From contig CAZBEI010000038.1 in the NCBI GenBank assembly GCA_964490895.1, positions 1 to 12,126 on the forward strand: a stretch of 12,126 nt of DNA, given 5' to 3'. Positions 4,770-11,166 of the stretch are shown piece after piece; positions within the stretch are counted from its first letter, which is position 1, and every line of letters starts with the position of its first letter. The position numbers were made by a program, and so were the translations under genes. The DNA is from JACRAO01 sp964490895. GTDB lineage: Bacteria; Bdellovibrionota; UBA1018. Below the pieces are notes generated by a model. The model ran no database searches. It had not been told where the DNA came from and worked only from the letters and a program-made list of their open reading frames with translations.

Positions 4770-6365
4770 GTGGATTTGGATTACGATTTTATTATTATTG
4801 GCTCAGGGTTTGGTGGGAGTGTCTCAGCCCTGAGACTGGCGGAAAAGGGATATTCAGTTTGCGTTTTAGAAAGAGGCAAAAGGTACCATGCCCAAGACTT
4901 TGCAAAAACAAATTGGAATTTGCGCAAATTTTTATGGATGCCGCTTTTTAAATGCTTTGGAATTCAAAACCTAAGTTTTTTTAGAAATATTTTAATTTTG
5001 AGTGGCACTGGTGTTGGGGGTGGCAGTCTCGTCTATGCCAATACTTTGTTAGAACCAGGTGCTGATTTTTATCAAGCCCCTGTCTGGAAAAATCTCGCAG
5101 ATTGGAAGTCTGAACTGGCTGCACATTATAAAACTGCAAAAAAAATGTTGGGGGTCACCCAAAACCCAAAACTTACCTTTGTCGATGAAGCACTCAGAGA
5201 ATGTGCAAAAGATTTAGGAAAAGAAGACAGTTTTAAACCCACAGATGTAGGAGTGTTTTTTGGAACTCCAGGCAAGGAAGTTCCAGATCCCTATTTTGGC
5301 GGCCAAGGCCCTCCCAGGTCAGGTTGTATTTTCTGTGGGGGCTGCATGGTGGGGTGTCGGCACGGCGCAAAAAATACGCTAGATAAAAATTACCTTTATT
5401 TTGCAGAAAAATTGGGGGTAAAAATTTTTCCAGAAACCAATGTAGTCAATATTGTGCCTTTAAACTCTGGCTTAGAAGCCGCTGGGTACGAAGTTTGTGT
5501 AGAAACTTCGACTGCTTGGTTTAAGAAAAATCCGAGAAAATTGACCGCCAAAAAAGTCATTTTATCAGCTGGAGTTTTGGGAACTATGTCCCTACTCTTG
5601 AGATGCAAAGAGATTACAAAAACACTCCCACTCTTATCCGGTTATTTGGGACATCAAGTGAGAACCAATAGTGAAGCTTTGATTGGTGTGACCACCAAAT
5701 CTTACTCGCGAGATAAAGACTGCTCCGAAGGAATTGCGATTAGTTCTATTTTTCATCCTGACGCTCACACCCACATTGAACCCGTAAGGTACCCAAAAGG
5801 CTCTGACTTTATGCGATTTTTGGCAGTGCCCATGGTGGATGGGGATGGGCCTCCTTGGTTGAGGCCGATAAAGCTAGTGTGGGCGGTTTTTTCACAGCCC
5901 CTTAATTTTTTACGAACCTTAGCTAATTTCAAATGGGCGCAGACGACTGTTATTCTTTTAGTGATGCAAACTCTTGATAATAAAATGCGATTCAAATTAA
6001 AAAGAAAGCATTTAACAACAGTCCCAGAGGGTGGATCCTTGAGGGTGCCGTCTTATATTCCGATTGGAAATCAAGTGGCCCGAAGTTATGCGACTAAAAT
6101 TGATGCCATTCCACAGAGTACATTTAATGAAGTAATTTTTAATATACCCACAACAGCGCATATTTTAGGTGGCTGTGCCATTGGAGAGTCTCCAGAAAAT
6201 GGAGTGATTGATAAAAACCACGAAGTCTTTCATTACCCAGGACTCTATGTCTGCGATGGCTCTGCCATCCCTGCAAATTTGGGCGTAAATCCAAGCCTTA
6301 CCATTACAGCAATGACTGAGCGAGCAATGAGTAAAATTCCCCCTTTTGCTGGCGCTTCTTCCTAA
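4770..6365 (+). CDS. GMC-family FAD oxidoreductase, cholesterol-oxidase-like, with Cys cluster
   Basis: The product is 531 residues if the GTG at 4770 is the start. This puts the FAD-binding Rossmann motif GSGFGG at residues 11-16, as in the family, with the adenine-ribose acidic residue in VLERG (Glu34). Upstream in-frame codons cross the infA terminator, and no ribosome binding site precedes any start, so the start is uncertain. GTGVGGGSLVYAN (79-91) is a typical FAD-contacting loop. C186-x2-C189-x2-C192-x3-C196 is a ferredoxin-like cluster seen in the ChoD-type branch of GMC enzymes. The C-terminal block holds the catalytic pair: His464 (AHILGGC) and Asn507 (NPSLT). It probably oxidises an alcohol or sterol-like substrate in the cytoplasm, with oxygen or another electron acceptor; the true substrate is unknown. 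No signal peptide is seen. The last 62 bases overlap tadA on the other strand. Confidence 0.88.
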   Translation: MDLDYDFIIIGSGFGGSVSALRLAEKGYSVCVLERGKRYHAQDFAKTNWNLRKFLWMPLFKCFGIQNLSFFRNILILSGTGVGGGSLVYANTLLEPGADFYQAPVWKNLADWKSELAAHYKTAKKMLGVTQNPKLTFVDEALRECAKDLGKEDSFKPTDVGVFFGTPGKEVPDPYFGGQGPPRSGCIFCGGCMVGCRHGAKNTLDKNYLYFAEKLGVKIFPETNVVNIVPLNSGLEAAGYEVCVETSTAWFKKNPRKLTAKKVILSAGVLGTMSLLLRCKEITKTLPLLSGYLGHQVRTNSEALIGVTTKSYSRDKDCSEGIAISSIFHPDAHTHIEPVRYPKGSDFMRFLAVPMVDGDGPPWLRPIKLVWAVFSQPLNFLRTLANFKWAQTTVILLVMQTLDNKMRFKLKRKHLTTVPEGGSLRVPSYIPIGNQVARSYATKIDAIPQSTFNEVIFNIPTTAHILGGCAIGESPENGVIDKNHEVFHYPGLYVCDGSAIPANLGVNPSLTITAMTERAMSKIPPFAGASS

Positions 6366-6795
6366 AAAATTCAGTCAAAATTTTTCCACATGCTGGCGTG
6401 TCTAAAAAAACAATTTCAAACTGATGATTGAGCCTTTTGTCGTTGTGAAGTTCATACCCCAAACTCAGTGCTCCTCCCTTGGAGTCTTGACATCCATAAA
6501 TAAGTTTTGAAATCCGAGCTTGCTGACAAGCAGCCAGACACATAGGGCATGGCTCTAAAGTGACAACCAAGGTGCATTCCAGGAGCCTCCAACTTTTGAG
6601 TCTTCTAGCGGCCTTAGAAAGTGCTAAAATTTCGGCGTGTCCACAGGGGTTATTTTTGTTCTCCTTAGAATTAAAAGCAATTGAGATGATTTTATTTTTT
6701 TTTATCACCAAAGCACCCACAGGAACTTCGCCCAAACGCGCCGCTCGCTCTGCTTCTATGAGTGCTTTTCCGAGCCATTCCTTTTCTAAGCTCAA
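6304..6795 (-). CDS. tadA: tRNA-specific adenosine deaminase
   Basis: The product is 163 residues. It deaminates adenosine 34 of tRNA-Arg(ACG) to inosine, an essential wobble modification in most bacteria. Zinc and catalytic residues are all visible: His53 and proton-shuttling Glu55 in CGHAEI, and Cys83 and Cys86 in EPCPMC. LGEVPVGALVI (21-31) and the DSKGGALSLGYELHND segment are typical of TadA. The start is the TTG at 6795: GAGGAA lies five bases before it, it overlaps the TGA stop of the PilZ gene as TTGA, and no later start would keep the first helix. The family usually has PTAHAE where this protein has PCGHAE, placing Cys51 next to the zinc site. The C-terminal 20 residues lie in the tail-to-tail overlap with the GMC gene. 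Confidence 0.92.
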   Translation of the reverse strand: MSLEKEWLGKALIEAERAARLGEVPVGALVIKKNKIISIAFNSKENKNNPCGHAEILALSKAARRLKSWRLLECTLVVTLEPCPMCLAACQQARISKLIYGCQDSKGGALSLGYELHNDKRLNHQFEIVFLDTPACGKILTEFFRKKRQQKGEFYSLLAQSLL

Positions 6796-7622
6796 GCAGA
6801 TTCCTCGGACTCGTCTTTTGCGAGGCTTGCAGGATCTAGCTTGGTGGCTCTTAATTCTTCGATTCTTTTACTGAGTTCTTCTTGATTCATGAGATAGCGA
6901 GCAGAACTATAGAGGCCAGATATTTTTTTAAGTCGATGCACAACTGCTTTTAAGAGTCTTCGATCAAACCGGGTAAGGGGCGCAAATTTAATTCCAATCC
7001 CTTTGGGATGGGTGACCGTGCTTTGAGTTCTCCAGACCACAGTCCCAACAAACCTAAATGTTTGACCAAAAACAGTGAACTCGAGTGTGAGTGATTCATC
7101 TTGAGCAAGTTCAGAGCGGGATTTAATGAAGCATCCTCCCATCGAAAGATCCAAAATTTCTCCTGTCAAAATACTATTCGAATTTCTTTGAACTGAAACC
7201 GGGACTGAAAGGCGGTACCTGGGATTACTTTCCCACCACCTGATTTTTGGTAAGAAATAAGGCACCCGAATTTCTCTTCCCAACCTTAAAACAAGAAATA
7301 AAATAATCAGGACTGAGACAATAAAACCAATCACTTTATGGTGACTTTCGCCATAATCAGAGGCGATGACCGCATTGCCATAAATCATGAGGATATTGCT
7401 AAACAAAAAAACATGCCATCCCCAACGGCGCATTTCCCACAGCCCATATCCAGCAAATACGGCCCATACACACAGGAGGTAGTAGAGAGGGTGGAGCAAA
7501 ATTCTCACCACTCTCTGAGCAGGGATATCAAAAAGGAGCGCGGAAAAAACAATGTACACGACTGGGAACGTCATGTAGCTTAATGCGACTGTTTTTAAGA
7601 ACTTAGAAGTATACTGTTTCAC
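6792..7622 (-). CDS. Membrane-anchored PilZ-domain protein
   Basis: The product is 276 residues from a GTG at 7622; the preceding ribosome binding site is weak. Residues 9-113 contain four hydrophobic segments (about 11-31, 41-60, 69-87 and 97-113). These are followed by a cytoplasmic PilZ domain (about 131-235) and a charged, probably helical tail (246-276) ending in an acidic patch. PilZ domains bind cyclic di-GMP through an RxxxR motif and a (D/N)xSxxG motif. The second is intact (Asp158, Ser160, Gly163). In the first, Arg137 is present, but the position four residues earlier is Asn133, with Arg135 nearby, so binding may be altered or lost. It probably passes a c-di-GMP or protein signal to membrane processes such as motility or envelope assembly. 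It is co-transcribed with tadA. Confidence 0.85.
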   Translation of the reverse strand: MKQYTSKFLKTVALSYMTFPVVYIVFSALLFDIPAQRVVRILLHPLYYLLCVWAVFAGYGLWEMRRWGWHVFLFSNILMIYGNAVIASDYGESHHKVIGFIVSVLIILFLVLRLGREIRVPYFLPKIRWWESNPRYRLSVPVSVQRNSNSILTGEILDLSMGGCFIKSRSELAQDESLTLEFTVFGQTFRFVGTVVWRTQSTVTHPKGIGIKFAPLTRFDRRLLKAVVHRLKKISGLYSSARYLMNQEELSKRIEELRATKLDPASLAKDESEESA

Positions 7623-7721
7623 GGTTTAGCATCTCAATTATGCCAAAAAACCTGTCATAAATGAATAGATTTTTTTAAAAGGCTTGTTTGGAGTATCAGA
7701 TCGCGTTAAAAGATAGGGACT
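7623..7721. promoter_or_regulatory. Divergent promoter region of the PilZ and P5C dehydrogenase genes
   Basis: These 99 bases must hold both promoters. On the plus strand TTGTTT (7684-7689) and TTAAAA (7706-7711) are 16 bases apart, a weak match that would leave only a few bases of leader. AGGGA (7715-7719) sits unusually close to the ATG at 7722. No repeat or operator-like symmetry stands out. Confidence 0.3.
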
Positions 7722-9341
7722 ATGACCCAAGTTCCAAACCCAATCAATGAGCCAGTGCGTTCTTATTTGCCCGGAGACCGGGAGCGTTTGTCGTTAAAAG
7801 AAAAGCTCAAAACTTTTTCGAAGGGAATGATAGAAATTCCATGCATCATTGGAGGCCAAGATGTTCGAACAGGACTTAAAAAAAAATGCATCATGCCTCA
7901 TGAACATAGGCACGTTTTAGCGGAGTATCACTCGGGAGGTCAAAAAGAGCTTGAACTCGCAGTCAAGGCTTCGCTCAAGGCAAAGAAAGACTGGGAAAAT
8001 ATAGACGCATCAAGTCGGTCTGCTATCTTTCTAAAAGCTGCGGATTTGCTAGCGGGCCCATACCGGGACATCCTGAATGCATCAACGATGCTAGGACAAT
8101 CTAAAAATGTTTATCAAGCAGAGGTTGACGCGGCATGTGAGCTCATTGATTTTTTGCGGTTTAATACTTCTTTTTATCAAAAAGTGAGGGCTGAGCAGCC
8201 CCTGTCAAGCCCCGGTATTTGGAACCAAATGGATTATCGACCACTCGAAGGTTTTGTACTGGCGATTACTCCCTTTAATTTTACAGCCATTGCAGGAAAT
8301 CTCCCAACTACCCCCGCACTTGTGGGCAATACGGTGATTTGGAAACCCTCGAATACACAGGTTTTTTCGGCTTATTTTACAATGAAGCTTTTACAAGAGG
8401 CGGGGTTGCCTGACGGAGTGATTAATTTTGTTCCTACCAGTGGTGGGTTGATTTCGGAGGTTCTGCTTCCGCAGTCCCAATTGGCAGGAGTGCATTTTAC
8501 GGGTTCGACACAGACTTTTCGAAGCATTTATCAAACGATCGGACAAAATATTTCTCAGTATCAATCTTACCCACGCATGGTGGGAGAAACAGGTGGAAAA
8601 GATTTTGTTTTTGCTCATGAGTCAGCGGATATTCCTGCCTTGGTGGCAGCTTTAGTGCGAGGAGCATTTGAGTATCAGGGACAAAAATGCTCGGCTGCAT
8701 CTCGGGCTTATATTCCCAAAAGTATTTGGCCCGAAGTTCAAGAAAGATTGGTGGCTGAGATCAAAACGATTTCTATTGGAGATGTGAGAGATTTTAGAAA
8801 TTTTATAAATGCTGTCATTGATGAGGAGTCTTTTTTAAAAATTTCAAGTTATATTGAACATGCTCGGCATTCAAACGCCGCGAAAATAATTACAGGAGGA
8901 GAGTGCGACGCAAGCGTGGGGTATTTTATAAAACCCACGGTAATTTTGGCCCAAGATCCACATTACAAGACAATGGTCGAAGAAATTTTTGGCCCAGTTT
9001 TGACTCTTTATGTTTACGAAGACTCTCAGTTCGAAGAAACTCTAAAAATATGTGACACGACAAGCAACTATAGTTTAACCGGAGCGATTTTTTCGCAAGA
9101 TCGAAAAGTCATTCAGCAAATGAGTCTGGCCTTGCGACACGCAGCCGGAAATTTCTATATCAACGACAAGCCCACAGGGGCCGTAGTGGGGCAGCAGCCT
9201 TTTGGAGGTGCGCGCGCTTCGGGCACCAATGACAAAGCGGGCAGCGTGCTTAATTTATACCGCTGGCTCTCCCCGAGGGTGATCAAAGAAGTTTTTGTGC
9301 CTGCGAGGGATTATCGGTATCCGTTTTTGGCTGAGGAGTAA
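7722..9341 (+). CDS. L-glutamate gamma-semialdehyde (P5C) dehydrogenase, ALDH4 type
   Basis: The product is 539 residues, the usual length for stand-alone ALDH4-type enzymes, and the family N-terminus (NEPVRSYLPGDRERL) is present, supporting the ATG at 7722. It oxidises glutamate semialdehyde, the open form of pyrroline-5-carboxylate, to glutamate with NAD+, the last step of proline and of arginine/ornithine breakdown. Visible motifs are TPFNFTAI (183-190, oxyanion Asn185), WKPS (207-210), FTGST (259-263), catalytic base Glu289 in GETGGKD, nucleophile Cys323 in QGQKCSAASR, and EEIFGPVL and QQPFGG further on. No proline dehydrogenase domain is fused and no proline dehydrogenase gene is adjacent, unlike PutA. 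The 3' end overlaps the minus-strand ureohydrolase gene by 87 bp. Confidence 0.92.
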   Translation: MTQVPNPINEPVRSYLPGDRERLSLKEKLKTFSKGMIEIPCIIGGQDVRTGLKKKCIMPHEHRHVLAEYHSGGQKELELAVKASLKAKKDWENIDASSRSAIFLKAADLLAGPYRDILNASTMLGQSKNVYQAEVDAACELIDFLRFNTSFYQKVRAEQPLSSPGIWNQMDYRPLEGFVLAITPFNFTAIAGNLPTTPALVGNTVIWKPSNTQVFSAYFTMKLLQEAGLPDGVINFVPTSGGLISEVLLPQSQLAGVHFTGSTQTFRSIYQTIGQNISQYQSYPRMVGETGGKDFVFAHESADIPALVAALVRGAFEYQGQKCSAASRAYIPKSIWPEVQERLVAEIKTISIGDVRDFRNFINAVIDEESFLKISSYIEHARHSNAAKIITGGECDASVGYFIKPTVILAQDPHYKTMVEEIFGPVLTLYVYEDSQFEETLKICDTTSNYSLTGAIFSQDRKVIQQMSLALRHAAGNFYINDKPTGAVVGQQPFGGARASGTNDKAGSVLNLYRWLSPRVIKEVFVPARDYRYPFLAEE

Positions 9342-10322
9342 CCCTTGGCTCAAAAGCGTCCATCCCGAAAGTTTATACAGCAACCTTGCCCCAACATTTG
9401 CATCCCACTCGCTCGTTTTTCCGGGTGCGACTTCGGATAAATCAAATCCAAGAATTTTTCTGCCTGACTTTACGAGCGCTGAAATGACAAAAAGAGCTTC
9501 GTCAAAATCTAAGCCCCCAGGAACAGGGGTGCCGGTATTTGGACAGAACCTGGGATCCAGTCCATCAATATCAAACGAAACCCAAACTTCTTGAGGAAGA
9601 TTTTGAATTATTTGCTCTGTGAGAGTTTTCCAAGACACGCCCTCGAATTTCTGTTTTTTCAAATCCCAATCAAAGAAAATTTGAACTCGCTTACTTTGAA
9701 ATTCACAAAATTTTATTTCTGCTTCGCAAAAATCCCGAATTCCCACTTGCACAAGCTTAGTGACTTCTGGAATTTTTTTTAAGACGTTATAATAAATAGA
9801 AGCATGGGAGTACTCAAAACCCTCATAGGCCTTGCGCGTGTCTGAGTGGGCATCAAAATGGAGTACTCCGAAAGACGGATGCTTTTCGGCAATCGCCTGC
9901 AATGCTCCAAAGGGAACGGAGTGGTCTCCACCCACAACTCCTACGATTTTATCTTGGTCCAAAAGCCGCTTGGTTTCTGTATAGACATAACGATTTACTT
10001 TACAGCTGAGCGCATTCACACGCCCTAGCGTTTTTCTTGCTTTGGCTTCGTTATTCCATTTCTTAACTTGCACAGATTCTTTGAGCATACAGAGCCCTGC
10101 TTCGTAAAAAGTCTTTAGTTCTAAGTCATACAAGTCCACTTGATGGCTTGCTTTCAAAATTGCCGCAGGCGCCTGAGCGGTTCCACCGCCATAGGATGTC
10201 GTGGCTTCCCAAGGAACGGGAAGGTAGACCAATTTTGCCTCTGTTTCAGTATAAGGCAGCCCAAAGATGCCAGAATCGCAAGAGGCGGCTACGTTGGGGT
10301 CAAAGGGGGATTTATTTTTCAT
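9255..10322 (-). CDS. Agmatinase/arginase-family ureohydrolase
   Basis: The product is 355 residues. The fold and the binuclear manganese site are complete: His134 (GGDHS), Asp157, His159 and Asp161 (DAHSD), and Asp251 and Asp253 (FDIDGLDP). DTRKAYEGFEYSHA after the metal site resembles agmatinase-like proteins more than classical arginase (DINT) or formimidoylglutamase. The likely reaction is hydrolysis of a guanidino compound, such as agmatine, to urea and an amine; the substrate is not proven. The ATG at 10322 has AGAGG five bases upstream and overlaps the rnhA stop as ATGA, so the two are translationally coupled. The last 28 residues, a basic tail (QKRIPIIPRRHKNFF and beyond), are encoded entirely within the overlap with P5C dehydrogenase and look like a late extension beyond the conserved fold. 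Confidence 0.88.
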   Translation of the reverse strand: MKNKSPFDPNVAASCDSGIFGLPYTETEAKLVYLPVPWEATTSYGGGTAQAPAAILKASHQVDLYDLELKTFYEAGLCMLKESVQVKKWNNEAKARKTLGRVNALSCKVNRYVYTETKRLLDQDKIVGVVGGDHSVPFGALQAIAEKHPSFGVLHFDAHSDTRKAYEGFEYSHASIYYNVLKKIPEVTKLVQVGIRDFCEAEIKFCEFQSKRVQIFFDWDLKKQKFEGVSWKTLTEQIIQNLPQEVWVSFDIDGLDPRFCPNTGTPVPGGLDFDEALFVISALVKSGRKILGFDLSEVAPGKTSEWDANVGARLLYKLSGWTLLSQGLLLSQKRIPIIPRRHKNFFDHPRGEPAV

Positions 10323-10792
10323 AATTTCCTCTGAAATAGCCTTGGATTTTCTCCTCGGGAAAAAGCGACGGCAATTTCGTCTACTCGATCATTTCCAGGA
10401 TTACCACTGTGCCCTTTGACATGCCTCCATGAAATTTGAGCAGGGTATTTTCTCACAAATTCTAAAAGTTTTTTCCACAAATCTACGTTGGCCACAGGCT
10501 TTTTTTCTTTTGATTTCCATTCGTTTTTTTCCCACGCAAAAATCCACTCTGTAATGCCTTGAATGACATACTTAGAGTCACAGTAGATTAAAATTTTTTC
10601 AGTTCTCTTTTGAAGTGTCTTGAGTGCTTCGATGGCCGCCGTGAGCTCCATTTTGTTATTGGTTGTCTGTGGGTGAGCTCCGCCTATTTCTTTTACATAG
10701 ACATCCGGGAGAGTGAGCAGCGCCCCCCAACCTCCGGGGCCAGGGTTTCCTCGACATGCCCCGTCGATATAGACAGTGATGGAATCTTGCAT
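10319..10792 (-). CDS. rnhA: Ribonuclease HI
   Basis: The product is 157 residues, the normal length. It cuts the RNA strand of RNA-DNA hybrids, removing primers and R-loops. All catalytic residues are visible: Asp10 (YIDGACRGNPGPGGWG), Glu49 (TTNNKMEL), Asp72 (YCDSKYVIQGI), His128 (HVKGHSG) and Asp138 (RVDEIA). The basic handle region (WEKNEWKSKEKKPV, 87-100) is present, as in E. coli RNase HI. The ATG at 10792 is the only possible start because a TAA lies in frame four codons upstream; its ribosome site is weak (TTTGGG). It ends in an ATGA overlap with the ureohydrolase. A possible membrane-protein ORF overlaps its first third in another frame. Confidence 0.95.
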   Translation of the reverse strand: MQDSITVYIDGACRGNPGPGGWGALLTLPDVYVKEIGGAHPQTTNNKMELTAAIEALKTLQKRTEKILIYCDSKYVIQGITEWIFAWEKNEWKSKEKKPVANVDLWKKLLEFVRKYPAQISWRHVKGHSGNPGNDRVDEIAVAFSRGENPRLFQRKL

Positions 10793-10938
10793 CCCAAATA
10801 TTTAGCATGATTTTTTGCCAGCGCAAGTTCCGAAAAAAGTTTCAAAATTAAGATGGTAAGCAGTGCAATGAACAAGACAAGGCCCACTGTTTTTCCGATT
10901 CGAAAAATGGGGTTTGGGATGCTTTCTTGCCTTTGCAT
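10693..10938 (-). CDS. Possible small single-span membrane protein overlapping rnhA
   Basis: The 81-residue frame starts at the ATG at 10938 with GGTGAG seven bases upstream; a GTG four codons earlier is the alternative. Residues 14-41 contain a strong hydrophobic helix (GLVLFIALLTILILKLF) after a short polar, basic N-terminus (MQRQESIPNPIFRIGK). The part before rnhA reads like genuine coding sequence and fills what would otherwise be a gap. The last 33 codons overlap the start of rnhA out of frame by 100 bp, which is long for a bacterial overlap, and that part of the protein is low in character. It may be a real small membrane protein coupled to rnhA, a leader for it, or chance. No family is recognised. 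Confidence 0.4.
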   Translation of the reverse strand: MQRQESIPNPIFRIGKTVGLVLFIALLTILILKLFSELALAKNHAKYLGCKIPSLSISTGHVEETLAPEVGGRCSLSRMSM

Positions 10939-10950
10939 AAAGATTCTCAC

Positions 10951-11166
10951 CGGTTTTTAAGCAAAGAAAGTGCCAAGTGGTAAAAACTTGTTTATATAAT
11001 AATTTCAACGGGGTATCTGTCGTCCAAAAAGTGTTGGTATCAAACTGGCGTGTATTTTTTCAAAAACATACCCCAATTCGGCCTTATTTGTTGACTTTTT
11101 TTGTCTACATTTAAGCTCATTTTGTCTAGATTAAACCTATGCTTTTCGATTAGTCTTAAACACAAC
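10951..11166. other. Divergent intergenic region before the glycosyltransferase
   Basis: About 215 AT-rich bases separate the minus-strand rnhA run from the plus-strand glycosyltransferase gene. It holds TTGACT at 11091-11096, a possible -35 without a convincing -10, and the phased direct repeats listed separately. A weak, mismatch-containing hairpin lies at about 11051-11071. No ribosome binding site is clear before the glycosyltransferase. Confidence 0.5.
11099..11139 (+). promoter_or_regulatory. Two 21-bp-spaced direct repeats upstream of the glycosyltransferase
   Basis: TTTTGTCTA occurs at 11099-11107 and 11120-11128, and the similarity continues (C-ATTTAA and G-ATTAAA) for nearly the whole 21-bp period. 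The period equals two turns of B-DNA, placing both copies on the same face. This is typical of sites bound by an activator or repressor dimer. The distance to the start codon at 11167 fits a promoter-proximal position. Confidence 0.45.

Noticed and set aside
4658..4951. 97-codon plus-strand ORF and the TTG-started extension of the GMC gene at 4683
   Set aside because: Both read through the hairpin/terminator region; the Val/Thr-rich or hydrophobic N-terminus comes from the GTTACT-like repeats and precedes the normal FAD-motif start.
7338..7583. 81-codon plus-strand ORF inside the PilZ gene
   Set aside because: It lies opposite the membrane-helix part of a well supported gene and has no domain character.
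8391..8700. Minus-strand ORFs inside the P5C dehydrogenase gene
   Set aside because: They are opposite a fully conserved enzyme and are Cys/Arg-rich without a ribosome site.
11041..11075. GTATTTTTT/AAAAACATAC hairpin upstream of the glycosyltransferase
   Set aside because: It contains a mismatch, is almost all A-T and stands in a divergent 5' region; it is likely a by-product of AT richness.
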